Notes: generated from the sequence alone by a model not told the origin. A DNA stretch of 64,000 nucleotides from Panaeolus papilionaceus (GCA_015501605.1 JADNRZ010000001.1:2108001-2172000); one strand, 5' to 3'. Positions 1 to 14,974 are shown, counted from the stretch's first letter. Numbers and translations are program-made.

Positions 1-2698
<2,698 letters not shown>

Positions 2699-4851
2699 TG
2701 CTTTGAAATGGGACCACAGAGTTGGAATGAGAGTAGTGTTGTAGACGAAGAGAGTAAAAGAGAGAAGAAGAGGAATAATTCCAACACTAGACTCTTTCTG
2801 CTCATCATCAAGGGACAACAATTATTATTATTATTATTCTCAGAACACTCATTATGTAAACATGTGTTAATAAACATAAGTATACGCTCTGAAGGAAGGA
2901 AGGAAAGAAAGCAATCTTGTCATCTCTTTTATAGTTGGTATCATGACCTCCGTGCTCTATCGGGTCTCGGTTCACTGCATACTCGCTTTAATTTGACTTT
3001 TATCAATAATTTCTCCATTTTCCTACATCATCGCAAGGTTTCAGTCTGCTTTTTCTTTTTTTTTCATCTTCCATCTCCGGTCATCATGCATCACCACCTA
3101 CTGCACCGCTATCTGGAATGCTGTACTTCTGACTGTGTCTCGTGCCGCACTCATACACACTCGTCCTCTGCGAAATCTTAGATTTTTGTTCAACTTTGGT
3201 CCAACTAAGCGAGGGTTTCATCCCCAAGATCCCTTTCTTTCTAATCTCGTACTCGATTTTAACAATGCTTCAAACAACTCCATTACTCGACTAGACTTTG
3301 CTGTTATCACTAGTAAGCACTTTGACGCCTCTCAACGCCTCTTCGCCGCCTGTAATTCACCCCCAACATTCGGCTTACTAACGGCAACGGCCGGGCGTCG
3401 GCAGGAGGTTTCGATGACTTGAGATGATACCTCAATCTCTCACTGGACTATCATCCGTTGAATAGATCTCTCTTATCGAAAACAGGTCCACGTCTCCGAA
3501 TTTTTGGGTCGATTGATCAACTTTATTTCTTCTTTCTAACAGAATCTCCTCATCTTTTCTATCGTCTCCATCCTTTGCCATCATTTCTTGCCAAATCCGC
3601 CATATTCCCTATCTTATCCTTTCCCCAGGGCGAATTAATATAAAACTCCCAGATGTCCAATCTCTTCCATCCTATTTCCAACGGTCCTCTTTATTTTTTA
3701 TTTTTTATTGAGATTTCACTCTCTTCCTTGTAATTAGCGACAATCCCAGACAATGCTCTTTTTTGACTCGACACTGACGTAACTCTCATTTAGTTGCCTA
3801 CACTTGCTAAAACGCAAATTACCCCCTTGTGCTACTTGAGATACTACCCAACCTTTTCCCCTGAGACCACTCCAGCTATCTTTGGTCCAGGGTTGTTTCT
3901 TACCAGTCAATCGACGCGAAACCCCGTCTGTACTAGGATTTGCTCAACTAAGGCGAGATCTTGACTCACTCGGCGACGGCCTTCATTTTCTTTTCTCTTA
4001 TTTTGCGGTTTATCGGAGGATTAGAAAACTACCCAGCCCTCAAGCAAGCGAGCGTTCATGACTCTCAGTTTTTTTTTTAAAAAAAAAAAACACCTCCATT
4101 GTCTCACGGGATACGAAAAAAAATACGAACGCGACACTTTTTGTCTTGCTCGCACGCTCGCCTCGCAGAACGAATTAGAATTTCACTTAAATCGACATAT
4201 CATGTCCCAAAATGCAGAAGTCATTGGTATGTATCCAAGACCAGATGGAGGCGATCCCGGGATACAGGATCAACTGAATTACAACACAGAAGATAACTTT
4301 TACCATGTTACTTACGGCGATAACTGGTGTCGACGCCACAAAATCCCAACTGAAAAAAAACCGGACTAGTCAAACTACGTCAGATCTTTGGCTAATTTAC
4401 TTGCTTCCGAGGACCATGCTAGCTCCTACTCCTTTTTTTCCCGTTCAACAGTCAACTTTTCAAAGTCCCTTGCACCATTTACTCGTGGATTGCTATTGAG
4501 GCTATCCAAGGAAGAACATAAGGCTCCTACAGCACCGCTCTGGTCGGGGTCACGGCCGGATGCCCCGGCAAAGGACAAGTCCCACCGATCTTGTCGGATT
4601 ATTTTCAATGTGAGAGTACTTTCCCAATGACCACTCGACCTCTTACTTAACCTTGAGCATTCAAGAGATGTCCAACGCCCCACCTACCGGTCTCCTGTAA
4701 TAATTCCAAACGCACGCAAAACCGTGTCCCAAGCGTTTCAAGTTGGATTTGTCACCGAAGCAGTCGCGGACATCCTCGACTCAGCATTTTATTTGGGCTC
4801 GTATATATAAACTGACGATCCAAACGCTTCGGTTTCCTTGAATCCCTATCG
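2699..4851. other. 2.1 kb intergenic region between divergent kinase and transporter genes
   Basis: No gene supported. It holds a short ATT/TTA microsatellite at about 2820-2837, an adjoining T-run and A-run at about 4069-4090, and small unconvincing open frames. One of these begins at 4203 (MSQNAEVIGMYPRPDGG); I cannot link it to splice sites or a family. The region is long for this gene density and probably carries both promoters and long leaders. Confidence 0.5.
4802..4810 (+). promoter_or_regulatory. TATA-like element upstream of MFS transporter
   Basis: The sequence tatatataa lies 42 nt upstream of the chosen ATG at 4852. Spacing is compatible with a core promoter only if the leader is very short, so it is a weak call based on sequence alone. 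Confidence 0.3.
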
Positions 4852-7729
4852 ATGTTCGTGGAGCGTAGGCCTTCCTCTTTAGAAACAAGTTCGTTGCTTG
4901 GGGAGGCCCCTCCTTCGTACAACGCTACAGATGACGTCAACTGTCCTCCCCCCTCACCAACATCAACCATCTCCGAAGAAACCTCTTCACCACCGCTGAA
5001 CAAGTTCAGCAAGGCACATATATGTTGGATGCTCGTAGGGCTATGGTCCGGCGTGTTCCTGGGCGCTTTTGACGGTGTGTTCCTTTCTCTACACCTACCT
5101 TTGAAAGGCAAATTTATTCATCCTCGCGTAGGCACGGTCGTTGCTACTTTACTAACGCCGATAGGGAGCGAATTCAAGGCATCAAATCAATCTTCATACA
5201 TCGGCACTTCCTATTTGTTGTCTGTTTGTTGCTTTACCCCTCTTTATGGTGTGTTGTTGCAAGATCCCTGCAATACTTCGCGTTTTGAATCTCGGAGGAT
5301 GGACCATGTGGCTGACTTGCTGTTTAGGACGACTGTCAGATATTCTTGGTAGGAAGGGTGCCATGCTGCTCGCGTTATCTCTCTTTGGTAAGCACCTTTT
5401 TAAATCTGCCGTCAGATCTGCATTCCAACTCGACTCTATCACAGGTTCGGGAACCGTCTTCTGCGGGATGGCTCCCTCAATGAACGCGCTCATTGCCGCC
5501 CGTGCAGTGGCTGGAATGGGCGGAGGAGGGTACGCCTTTCTCTCTCTCTCTCTCTCTTTCTATATTTATCATCCAGCATTCTAATCTCGTGTTCCCCCTT
5601 TTTGTAGAATCATGACAGGTACGCATTACACGAGAGTTATTTCCCTCGAGTGTGGCGTACTCACCATTACGCATTTTGATTGCTAGTTTCTAGTATCGCT
5701 GTGTCTGACTTTATACCGCTGTAAGAGCCTACATTTACGCCGTTCTGATACGCTCGGCGCGATTGCGTTTCATTAACCAAAGTTTCTCTTAGAAAGCAAC
5801 GCGGACTCTACCAGGGAATGTGCAACATGTAAGAAACCCGTTTTAGCTTCAGTCCGTGGAGTACGAATTTAACGGAAGCAATTCTCCCAAGTCTATATGG
5901 TCTTGGTGCAGGGCTGGGTGGCCCTTTTGGCGGATGGGTGAATGATGTATTTGGCTGGTCAGTTCATTTTAATCTAGATATCATCAATAAACGAACCTCA
6001 AAGTGTCGTCATTGTTTCTTTTTTTCGACTTTAGGCGGATGGCCTTCTATATGCAGGTTCGCGGTCACTCGTTGGATCAAGTTAGCAAGGTTACTCACCA
6101 CAAAATGACATAGACACCTGTGCTGATTCTCAGCTTCGTCTTAGTTGCAACCAAGGTTAATATTCGACTTCCAGACGACGTTCAAAACCAAAGCCTGTCC
6201 GACAAGTTACGTCGAATGGATTTTCTTGGCTCTGTCACACTCGTCGGTACGGTAGGCTGTCTCCTCCTGGGGTTCTGTTTGCAATCCACCGAAGAGCTGC
6301 CTTGGACAAGTCCCTTGGTTATTGGATTCCTCACTGCCAGCATTGTATTTGGAACATTGTTTGTCCATGTCGAGAAAAATTGGGCACCTTACCCTGTTAT
6401 GCCTTTACGTCTTATCACGCAACGAACGCCATTGGCTGTATCTGTATCAAATCTGTTGATGAGTATGTCCGCATTTTCTATGGTAAATGACTTTTTTTAC
6501 GCTTCCAAAGTCAATTCTAGCTCATGTATCCAAATCTTCAGCTTTATAACGCACCACTGGTATGCAAACTCCGAAGAACCAGAAATCGCAGTATCTTACT
6601 TACCAATTAGTATTTTTCGGCCGTAAGATTGGAATCAACCGCAATGGCAGGTAGGGTGCTTCGAATATCTGTTATGATCGTCAAGTAACACTTTGCCCAA
6701 ACAGGCTTCCATCTTTTGCCTCACTCTGTAAGGGCTGGTTGTTAAGCGTTCATTGAGTATCACTTTACTCTTTTCTCCTTTCATCAGGTTGCTATCTCGG
6801 TCGGTAGCGTCTTCGCTGGCTGGTAGGTCCTATCTAATAATCATATGTAGGTGATTGAACGAAAGTTTACAGGTTCATGCGAAGAACGGGCAAACTTTAT
6901 ACTCTCACTCTGGTTTCTGCTGGGTTGAGTATGCTAGCAAGCTTACTCGCTAGCTGCTGGAATGAAAAATCAAGCGCCTTTCATTTATGGGTCGACCTAA
7001 TACCTCAGGGTTTTGGAATGGCCAGCTTCATCACGAGCACGTTAATTGTGGGTTTCTACATCATTAAACACTAAATCGAATTGACGACGTGGTTACAGGC
7101 CATGATTGCTGGAGTTTACAAGGCGGACATGGCGGTCGCCACTGGAAGTTCGTGTATTGACCTTTTTTGCATGCTCAATTTCTCATAACTCCATCGTAGT
7201 TACCTATCTTTTCAGAACTACTGGTCAGGTCCTTGGTGTCAGTTTAAGTGGGGCCGTTTTTCAAGGCATCTTGTTGAGGAAGCTCCGAGATCGAATACAA
7301 GGTCCAGGCTCAGAAGAAGTGAGCTTCCCCCTGTTGTGACAAATGCGGCGTACTAACCATCCTCGCAAGATCATTTATGTTATTCGGTCAGTACAGCGTT
7401 TTCATCGACAGGTGCCCTGACTGAAATATGCGGCGGTCAGTCACACCGCGCAGATTATACCTACCTTAGATCCCCATCTGCGAAAAGCTGCTGTTGATTC
7501 TTATGCGGACGCCTTACGCGTCGTTTTTATTTGCCAGGCCGCCGTCAGTGCACTCGCTTTCATTGCTTGCCTACCCATTCAAGAGGGCCGTCTAGAGTAA
7601 GTGCATGAACCGTTTTCTGTCAGACACGTGAACTTGATTGACTATAGTAACGCAGAGCCCCTTCTCCGGACCAAGAACGGCAGGATCAGGCAGAGACCGA
7701 GGCGAACAATGACGACTAATTACGTGTAA
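4852..7729 (+). CDS. MFS transporter, DHA2 family, vacuolar basic amino acid transporter-like
   Basis: Multi-spanning major facilitator. A hydrophilic N-terminus of about 55 residues with Ser/Pro/Glu is followed by a series of membrane segments. Family marks: GRLSDILGRKGAM (loop 2-3 motif A), the run ARAVAGMGGGGIMTVSSIAVSDF (motif C region), LYQGMCNILYGLGAGLGGPFGGW, and a long second half ending with a hydrophilic tail (RTKNGRIRQRPRR). The sequence resembles fungal Vba/Fnx1 carriers, which move basic amino acids into the vacuole; the substrate here is inferred. There are more than ten exons, including an 11-nt exon at 5608-5618 flanked by normal splice sites. A TC microsatellite lies in the intron just before it. 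The last exon is joined by an intron ending near 7648 and stops at 7727-7729. Confidence 0.85.
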
Positions 7730-7925
7730 TTTATAATGTTGTGTATGATTAGGGATGTATTATATCAAACACCATAAAGATGGTAAAATCTGACTAAACG
7801 GCCATAATCATATCGAAGGAGCAACAAGCCACAATGTACCTGGTCCTGACTGGGTCGTTGAACCCATCTAATGGGTGACGGCGAAGTGGCAATTTAATAT
7901 CGTTTGGTGTGGTATAAGTGAGTTG

Positions 7926-8177
7926 CTAGTGGGAGTGTTCATTGGGGATTTTCTCTTCAATCCACCGCCGGGGCCGCTTCATGACCTTGACATCCGCGGA
8001 CTGGATTGACTGGACTATTTCCCCGCTATCTGCGTATCGAAGTTTGTCTGAACGCGCGGGGCAGGGTAGTATGTTGGATGCAGATACTGTTATGCATGTT
8101 GCGATGAATGTGAGACCGAAAAGTGAGGTGACGAACGAGCGACGTTGGGTAAGGCGCAAAACTTTATGGATGGTCAT
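7926..8177 (-). CDS. Small single-pass membrane protein, unknown function
   Basis: An 83-residue intronless frame starting MTIHKVLRLTQRR. A basic N-terminus is followed by one hydrophobic stretch (SFVTSLFGLTFIATCITVSA) and then NILPCPARSDKLRYADSG, which looks like a conserved block just after a membrane anchor; the C-terminal part is charged. The layout is reminiscent of small inner-mitochondrial-membrane assembly proteins, but I do not recognise the family. It lies head to head with the uS14m gene with 249 bp between starts. The frame extends to 8192 only with a GTG start, so the ATG at 8177 is preferred. Confidence 0.55.
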   Translation of the reverse strand: MTIHKVLRLTQRRSFVTSLFGLTFIATCITVSASNILPCPARSDKLRYADSGEIVQSIQSADVKVMKRPRRWIEEKIPNEHSH

Positions 8178-8426
8178 TCTATGTCTACACACGCGTTAAT
8201 CACAATAAGGTTGAATGACTTTTCGCGAAGGTTACCTCTAACATGCGCCCATTTCTAGGATTACCCCGTTCAGTGAGGGAGTCGGAAAAGAAAACTGTAT
8301 GTTGGGCTGGAGACTGTTCAAGCTCATACCGGTTTAAGCCGAGTTTGGTCGTGCTTGTCAACACCTTCTGAAAATGTGAAATGCAATAGACCTGTTTTCA
8401 TGGACTAACGTCTCCACACCTCACTC

Positions 8427-8779
8427 ATGCCCAGTGCACGCGTTATTCGAGATATCAAGGCCCGCTATGGCGTGCGTGCTAACGAGATAGCACGACGAGC
8501 ATACCTTTATGTCGCCAGAAATGAGACACTCTCACCGCAAGTCCGTCACCAAGCCCAACTACAGCTGAACAATTTTGATCGGTACGCTCGACCAACAACA
8601 GTCAAAAATCGTTGCGTAGAATCCGGCAGGGGAAGGGGTGTTATCTCTGAATTTGGGTTGTCACGAGTACGTTCTCCTTCATTCCTTCAGCTCATGGATA
8701 TCCTAATGTCGCATAGTTCCAATTCCGGTTGAAAGCGAAAAGAGGTGAACTTCCAGGTGTTCAGAAAGCGTCCTGGTAA
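8427..8779 (+). CDS. MRP2: Mitochondrial small-subunit ribosomal protein uS14m (Mrp2-type)
   Basis: Two exons, 8427-8666 and 8717-8779, with a clean GT-AG intron of 50 nt. The product is 100 residues. The C-terminal half carries the S14 signature: LQLNNFDRYARPTTVKNRC, then VESGRGRGVISEFGLSRFQFR and the end GELPGVQKASW. The zinc-type Cys pairs of some S14 proteins are absent, as is usual in mitochondrial members. It binds 16S-like rRNA in the head of the mitochondrial small subunit. The start is the first ATG and gives the expected short basic N-terminus. Confidence 0.93.
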
Positions 8780-8890
8780 AATACCAATTCTTGGTGAGTG
8801 CATCTAAACGAGATTTATAAGTCTATGGTGGCTCAATAATAATTCAGATACATCTCAGTTCTATAAATACTATTTAATATATAATTCTCA

Positions 8891-10736
8891 TTAAGGAGCC
8901 CTTTCAACGGAAGTGTCGGGCAGATGAACTTCTGCCTCTCCTCTTTCTCTCCTCCAGTGATTCGCAACTTTCAAGACGTCTGTGTCGATGAGGAAGCTGT
9001 TCATTTTACGTCAGATGCTTTCCAGTCGGCATTAAATTACCGTACCTATACTTTCGGAGGAACTTTTCACCTATTTCCCAGCTTTGGTGAGCCAGGACGT
9101 CGTCGCCATGGATTGTAATTGCACCCCGTAGGTCTATAAGACATTCGGCTAGATCAATTTTTTCTAATGCCATGTTATTTGCTTTCAAATAATGGATAAT
9201 AAGAGACAACTCACGCCTGTAGAGGATCATTCGATCGCGAAGGTCGGGATGCAGGACTGAATCTACGATGCTTTCTTCAAAGAGTTCAGAAAAAGGTCGT
9301 AAGAATTAGAAGGTTGAAAGGATTACCATGTGGTATCGTTCTGAAGGGAACCTATGTCAACCATTGTTAATTACGAAAGAGGATGTCCAGCCCGTACCGT
9401 TGAACCACAGTCGGACGCAGAGAGGCGGGCAAGCAATACGATGAATTTCTCTTGTAATTGTCCAGATGATAGCTGCCGCACAAGACCGTCAGGGATGCTA
9501 CATGGCAAGAGAATCTGAAACTGCTCACTGGATCAATTTGTAGGCCTCGGTCTTCTTGGGATCATCTTCTTCCTCCAGCTCGTCGGACGCAGCAGGCCCA
9601 TCATTAGTACTCTGCATTCGCTGGTGGGAAATAGGCGCTGAACTAGGAGAATCATACGGCGAAGATGAAGATACTGGCTGGTCAATATTGGTACCGACAC
9701 CGGATATGTAACTTGAGGAGGACTGGAAGCCCTCAAGATTGGAGCCATTAGGCGGGTATTGTGAGCTGGTACTAGATGGTGTTTGCATGAACATAGGTGA
9801 ACCATTTGACGGACGAAGCATATCTGTAAATAGTGAATTTCGCTCTGGTAATCGTGAGGACGGGTTTGAATACAATCCGGTGCTTGACGGAATGCTAGAA
9901 TTCGGGATGGGGATTAACAAAGAGAAATTATTTGAAGGTTCAAGCGTATTGTCTGGTCGCATCTTTTTCGCTCTGTTTCCGATATCCGTTTCCGAAGGAC
10001 GTTTGCCACTTGGTGGAATGGCCATGGGAGGCAACGATGAGCCACTTTCTCCCTCTTCATTTCCAGGTTTCTTTCTCCGCTGGTAGCCCTCCCAGGCCGT
10101 ATCAGTTTCTGACTTATTGATGAATTCGTTGAAATCCGATAATCCCCATCCGAGTTTCGGTAGCAAGCCCCCTGCACCTTCCCCAATAAAATTGGCCAAA
10201 CTGCGAAGTAAATTCCGTAATGTCTGGTTTTCGGCCATGAGGTCTGGAACAATGTCGTTTCAAATCCAACGCGTCCAATGTTGCATGGAATACAAACCTT
10301 TTAGCATATTCCGCATTTCTCCTAATGCTTCATCTTTGCCACCCGAAAGTATTTCAACACGGGCTTCGAGGTCGCGTATCTTGTATAGCACATATTCGGC
10401 TCAAAAACGGTCGACAAGTAGATATGCACGACATACCCGTTGTTGTTTCCTCAGGCGAAATTCTCGCTGAGCAATGCGGTTTTGATCTCGTCGGGCAGCC
10501 TGCGAGCTTAGAGGGTGATAAGCAAATTTGACAAATAATGAGTGGATAATTGACGCACTTTGGGTTCTTCTTACGACCAGGTTTGCCTGGAGGATTTGCG
10601 TCTCCAGGATGGGATTCAGTTTCTGTATCCTAGAATCGGGCTTAGCCTCATATGTCACAGATAAGATATTTCGAATCAATACCTCCAAGTCACCCGATAC
10701 ACTACGCTCTCTGTGGTACCTTGATTCCTCAGGCAT
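8891..10736 (-). CDS. bZIP transcription factor with C-terminal DUF3425 region
   Basis: The N-terminus starts MPEESRYHRERS at 10736; a 53-nt intron then leads to an acidic/Pro stretch with PGRKKN. The basic region SQAARRDQNRIAQREFRLRKQQ contains the N-x7-R core of Yap/AP-1-like bZIPs. The next exons give heptad leucines (IRDLEARVEILSGGKDEALG, then MAENQTLRNLLRSLANFI). A long Ser/Pro-rich middle follows. The end matches DUF3425: YHLDNYKRNSSYCLPASLRP, VLHPDLRDRMILYR, KIDLAECLIDLRGAITIHGD, DVLAHQSWEIGEKFLRKYSF, LIDTDVLKVANHWRRERGE. About eight exons, each junction checked by phase. Nuclear regulator; targets unknown. Confidence 0.87.
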
Positions 10737-11304
10737 TATTGTTGAGATTGGGTGGAAAATATTATGAAGCAAGTTCTTACTACGTGCCCAACATCAAACC
10801 TTGAGTTCATAACAAAGACAAATATGAGATAAACTAATCACAAATTTGTTGTGGACAACGCCCTTGGTTTATTTATTTAATGTAGAATTGCAGAATTCCA
10901 AGACATATTCAAAAATATCATACCACTCTTTCTTCATGCCAGAGAAACCTCACAATGATATATAAGTTCATTCATTCAATGGTACCAAGGAATGCAAAAT
11001 AATTCAAACCGTCGCGACATCTTTGATACAAAGGACTTGCTTTTCATCAACCCTCATGGTGATCCCCACTGAGCCTATATCACTCTTGGAATAGATGTCT
11101 GGGTAAAAATGTTTGACGCGTGTCGTCCCCATGAGAGTTGGCAACCGCATAGAAAGAAACGCATCTAAAATATGGCCATGACACATTGAAGGCGATCCAA
11201 CACAAAAACAAGGGCAAGGTTTCCTGGCGATCATTAGCAGAACGAGGGGAAATGGTATGTGTAGAGGGAACAATGCTGATAGACCCATTGTCAGCAATAA
11301 ATGA
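10737..11304. other. Intergenic region between two minus-strand genes
   Basis: Nothing supported. A minus-strand open frame at 11004-11318 overlaps the end of the Rpb12 gene in another frame and shows no recognisable domain. The rest probably holds the bZIP promoter and the Rpb12 3' untranslated region. Confidence 0.5.
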
Positions 11305-11641
11305 TCAACGAGCTTCAAATTGCACCACTAGTAACTAATGAGTGACTGGGCGTGCAAAGCGACTCTGTTTACTCACTTCGTTTCGTTCTTTTCTTATACA
11401 TAATACGATGACCGCACTCTCGACAGCGAATGGGTTCTCGAGACCTAATCTCGTTTTTGGCACCACAATCTGCAAACAAAACACCATCAGCTCTTTTCTT
11501 TGATTTTTTTTGTGACAAGACTTGAGCAAAGTATGACCAACCTGCACACACGTATTCCATTTCTTGACGAGGTTGAGGTATGAATGCGCTTGATCCAGCT
11601 GTCTGGCTGTTGCTGCCTACGTTCCCTCCTTGATGATTCAT
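11305..11641 (-). CDS. RPB12: RNA polymerases I, II and III shared subunit Rpb12 (RPABC4)
   Basis: Small zinc-ribbon subunit common to the three nuclear RNA polymerases. Three exons. Exon 1 gives [10 protein letters not shown]...[12 protein letters not shown]; exon 2 gives [16 protein letters not shown], then [15 protein letters not shown]; a 3-residue-offset splice then gives MVQFEAR and the stop at 11305. Zinc ligands are the pairs CADC and CREC; the first pair is split by intron 1. The C-terminal VQFEAR is the invariant end of the family. Length (about 71 residues) is normal for Rpb12. Confidence 0.95.
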
Positions 11642-12653
11642 GGCAGAGAAGATGACTGTTCGTGTTTGAGAATGAAATTGACGCGCACTTCCCCATCCGA
11701 GCGATGACTAAGCATGGAGTCTGATCGTCACGGTGCTTTTCACGATGTTTGATACATTACCAACGTTGTTTTGCTTTGAAAACATCATTCGTTGGTGTTT
11801 ATGCACTATTTTCCCTTAACTATATACACTTCACGTTGCTTGCACATAATCCCAGAGGCCACGATGTCTGAAGAGTAGCGACCCTTCCCAAGGCCTGCCT
11901 GACTCGTGACGATGGCGGACGTGTTCCCCAAGACATGTTGGCAACAGTAATAAATTCGATCTGTTTCGGAGCCTATCTGTGACGTCTTGATCACCATGTC
12001 GTTCCTTCGGCAAGGACACCCTCGAGCAGTCTTTTTTGAGGCAATGACAGGCTGTGTGCCGTTGCTCAGCTGTTATGGTGTGACTGAGAGACTGCCTCCC
12101 AAGAGGATTGCGGAACTACAAAGAGGTACAGACTGCAACCAAAGTATATATTTGTGTGCAGCAATCGTCTTGCAGACAAAGAGGTTTTTTTGACAGGCAT
12201 ATGATGTTACTGTTGCCGGTTTCCTTTTGTTATAGTGGGATGAGATGTATTGTAGAAAAGGTAGGAGGATTGCGACGGTATTTTATCGAGACCGAGCAAG
12301 ATGAAAATTGTTTCTGATATGGAGGATAAATATTTTATTGAGCTCAAGAATTATAGGACAACATTGTATTCTCTCATCTCGATTCCCCAAATAAGAAAGA
12401 TTGGGTATCTCCTTGCCGACGAGTGTTGATACTTGGTGACCGTTTTTGGCTTTACGACAAGAAATCTACTCATCCGTCTCCGTGATAATTGTAACCTCAT
12501 ATCTTGACGACATAACCGTGGGTTGTATCTAAGCTGAATAACAACTCCTTTATAGATGCCTCTCTTTTTCATGACTTGTCTACGAGGTTGCTTGCTCCCT
12601 TACCCCAAGTCCGTTCTTTCAAAGCTTCACATTCTTTTTTTTTGCCTGGTAAA
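11642..12653. other. 1 kb region between divergent genes
   Basis: No gene supported. Several short open frames on both strands (60-70 codons) lack domains and splice logic. It separates Rpb12 (minus) from the Ser/Pro-rich gene (plus) and presumably holds both promoters. Confidence 0.5.
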
Positions 12654-13526
12654 ATGTCCGCCCTACCATCCTTCGTGGAGTTAATGGCATCTTTGGGTTT
12701 GGAGCAAACCAACCCAGAACCCGCCCCAGAGCAATCCCCATCACCACCACCACCCCCAGCGTCACCTGGTTCACCTTGTTCGTTGAGCAAGAACAGTCCT
12801 GCTAGGTCCTGCTCAAGCCCTGCTTTAAGGGATGTTGCCACCCGTCACCGATTGTCCCGTTTTTCACCATATTCACCAGCCGTAGTGAGTGTTATTCTTT
12901 TGCGTCTTACAAGATAAATAGTGTTCATTTATTTCACAATCAGTCGTTCACCAAAAGGAGAGGGAGTTTGTCTTCCGTCTCGTCCTCTGATTTTGAGTCG
13001 TCGCCTTTGAGTGCTGTAAGAACCTTCTATATCAACTGGATTTGTACCACTAACAGAACCAATTCAGACATTTTCTATTCCAACTCGGCCAGAGGTATCT
13101 CGTCGACGGTATCGCAATAAACTTACTGTCAATACCTATGGATCATCGACAGATCTCACTGCCAATACCCCAATTTCTACTTACGTGCGACGCAAAACAC
13201 CAGGCACCTCACCTACGTCTCCAACTTTCAGTCGCGACAGTGGTTATGAGTCTTCTTCTCCAACCACCGCGATGCCTTTTTCTATCCCCAGCCTTCCTGT
13301 TCTTCTGCCAAGTTCAGCAGGTTCCGAAACGTTCCCCGTCATCGTCTCAACCCCAGACGCCGATTTTGTCAACGAGCCTTCGCCTCTTGCGGATATCACT
13401 GAAGGCAATAACTACTATCGCTACATTCGCCGTCGAACTGGAGTCAGGATCTCAACCTCCCCGAGCGCATCTAAGCTCAGTCATTTTGCTAGGCGAGAAC
13501 CTGTGGTGGAGGGCAACCAGGCCTGA
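12654..13526 (+). CDS. Ser/Pro-rich conserved hypothetical protein
   Basis: Three exons joined in phase 0. The N-terminus MSALPSFVELMASLGLE is a compact hydrophobic block of a kind seen at the start of several basidiomycete regulatory or hypothetical proteins. It is followed by a polyproline stretch, the block RHRLSRFSPYSPAV, KRRGSLSSVSSSDFESSPLS, and a tail with YGSSTDL, STYVRRKTPGTSPTSPTFSR and the end FARREPVVEGNQA. Mostly disordered, with many SP/TP sites that could be phosphorylated. No enzymatic domain. Function unknown; a signalling or cell-cycle adaptor is only a guess. The ATG at 12654 is preferred to 12576 because the conserved block begins there. Confidence 0.65.
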
Positions 13527-14628
13527 TAACTTCCCGACAAAATTATCCCTTATTATTTCTTTGTCTTCGACTTGTACTATATAGATCATCATGGACCCGT
13601 GGATCAATTTCCAGGACTTGTAACTTACACACATTTATTTCTCTTGCCGACCATCATCTTCATTTCTCAACTCTCATTCGCAGTCGCACCATACATATCA
13701 CTGTTACCACATTCCTTTACTCTCTGGGACACCACCATTCTTTTGGCATATCTATTTACTCATCCTTTGATGTCCTCTTCCATTCTTCAATACAAACCTA
13801 TGGAATTCTTTTGCTCCGTCCTTAAAATCCACATACAAAGAATTCCCATTTCTTCGAAAGACGTAGTTACGCAGCTTTTGCGTTCCCTGCCATTAGTGCC
13901 TTTGAGTTTTTGAGCTGTACGTTCGCATGACTTTTCCCTAACTAGGGGAAAGACTAATCTCCATGACACAACTACCTGCTCCCAGCTTTCTGGAGCACTG
14001 CTTAAACACTTACGACGGTCACACCAGACATGAGAATGTTCAGGTTGTAACCAACTGACATGCAGCGGAACGCGTCATTCGGTTGATAGGACATGTAAGC
14101 GTTCTCCAACGTATTTCAGGACACTCTCGATTTCTGGAAGCTATTGATCAGCTCTGTCTCCAGGCTGTTTTGATCGCGTTCAGCACGCGATTTAGACCAA
14201 GCATTGTATTTAGGTGTATGTTTTTTACGGCTGTAGTTGTAGCAGTGTAGGGCGCACTTTGATTTTAGAACCTACGACATACACATCACAACTTAGCATC
14301 TGCCCTTTTTCAACACATTCGAGCAGGGCACCCCAACCACTGAGTTCAGTAGGTACTGTTGTCCGATGGATTATACACAGGCTAAATAAAGTCTATAATA
14401 GAGAAAGTAGGAGAGGAAATGCGTAACTATGGATTTCTATGCGAAGGACTTGGTTCACATCTTGCAATGCCTCATTTGTTGCCGATAGCCACTGGGACAG
14501 TTTTCAAAGTCATGATGACATCGTACCATGCGAACCGTTCTCAATAAATGCAGTTGTATGTCTTCGTGGTACACATTGTCATATATGCTCAAAGCTGCTC
14601 AGAAGACCCTGCCTACATAGAACCCCAA
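13527..14628. other. Intergenic region, no supported gene
   Basis: An open frame at 13572-13913 directly follows the upstream gene and is hydrophobic without a recognised domain; it is more likely 3' untranslated sequence. The remainder to 14628 holds only short frames. Confidence 0.45.
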
Positions 14629-14974
14629 ATGGCACAAATCACCTTGTGCCAAGAACTTAATATCAGGCACAAACAACGCTCCCATCAAAAACGACAGGAC
14701 AAAATAAGCGCTTCTTATGAGGCGACCCAGGAGAGGCTGGAGCAGGAGAAATTATTGTCAGAAAGCAACACAAGGTGCGCATTCATGTGGTTACTTATTA
14801 TCCTGTCTCTGATGCGCACTGCTTCATCGTAGGACTAGGAGTACAGCGAGCACCCAACCTTTGACTCGGGTCCAGGAGGCCAAAGCGCTTGACGACGAAT
14901 GTCGTCGCATAGAATCCGGATATCCCTTATCTTCGCTTGATATCAATCGCAATGTCTTACGATCCACTTATTAA
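14629..14974 (+). CDS. Candidate short coiled-coil protein, unknown
   Basis: Two exons (14629-14774 and 14833-14974) joined by a 58-nt GT-AG intron give about 95 residues. The first exon is highly charged and likely helical (QKRQDKISASYEATQERLEQ); the second gives TRVQEAKALDDECRRIESG, then YPLSSLDINRNVLRSTY. A T-rich tract ending in cag near 15033 is followed by another short open stretch, so the gene could be longer than shown. I do not recognise a family, and the frame may be chance. Confidence 0.35.

Noticed and set aside
2699..2821. N-terminal extension of the kinase with a hydrophobic stretch
   Set aside because: The frame is open but has no ATG above 2698; treated as leader sequence.
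11004..11318. Minus-strand 104-codon frame
   Set aside because: Overlaps the last exon of Rpb12 in another frame and has no recognisable homology.
13572..13913. Hydrophobic plus-strand frame after the Ser/Pro-rich gene
   Set aside because: Directly downstream of a stop, pyrimidine-rich, no domain; probably 3' untranslated sequence.
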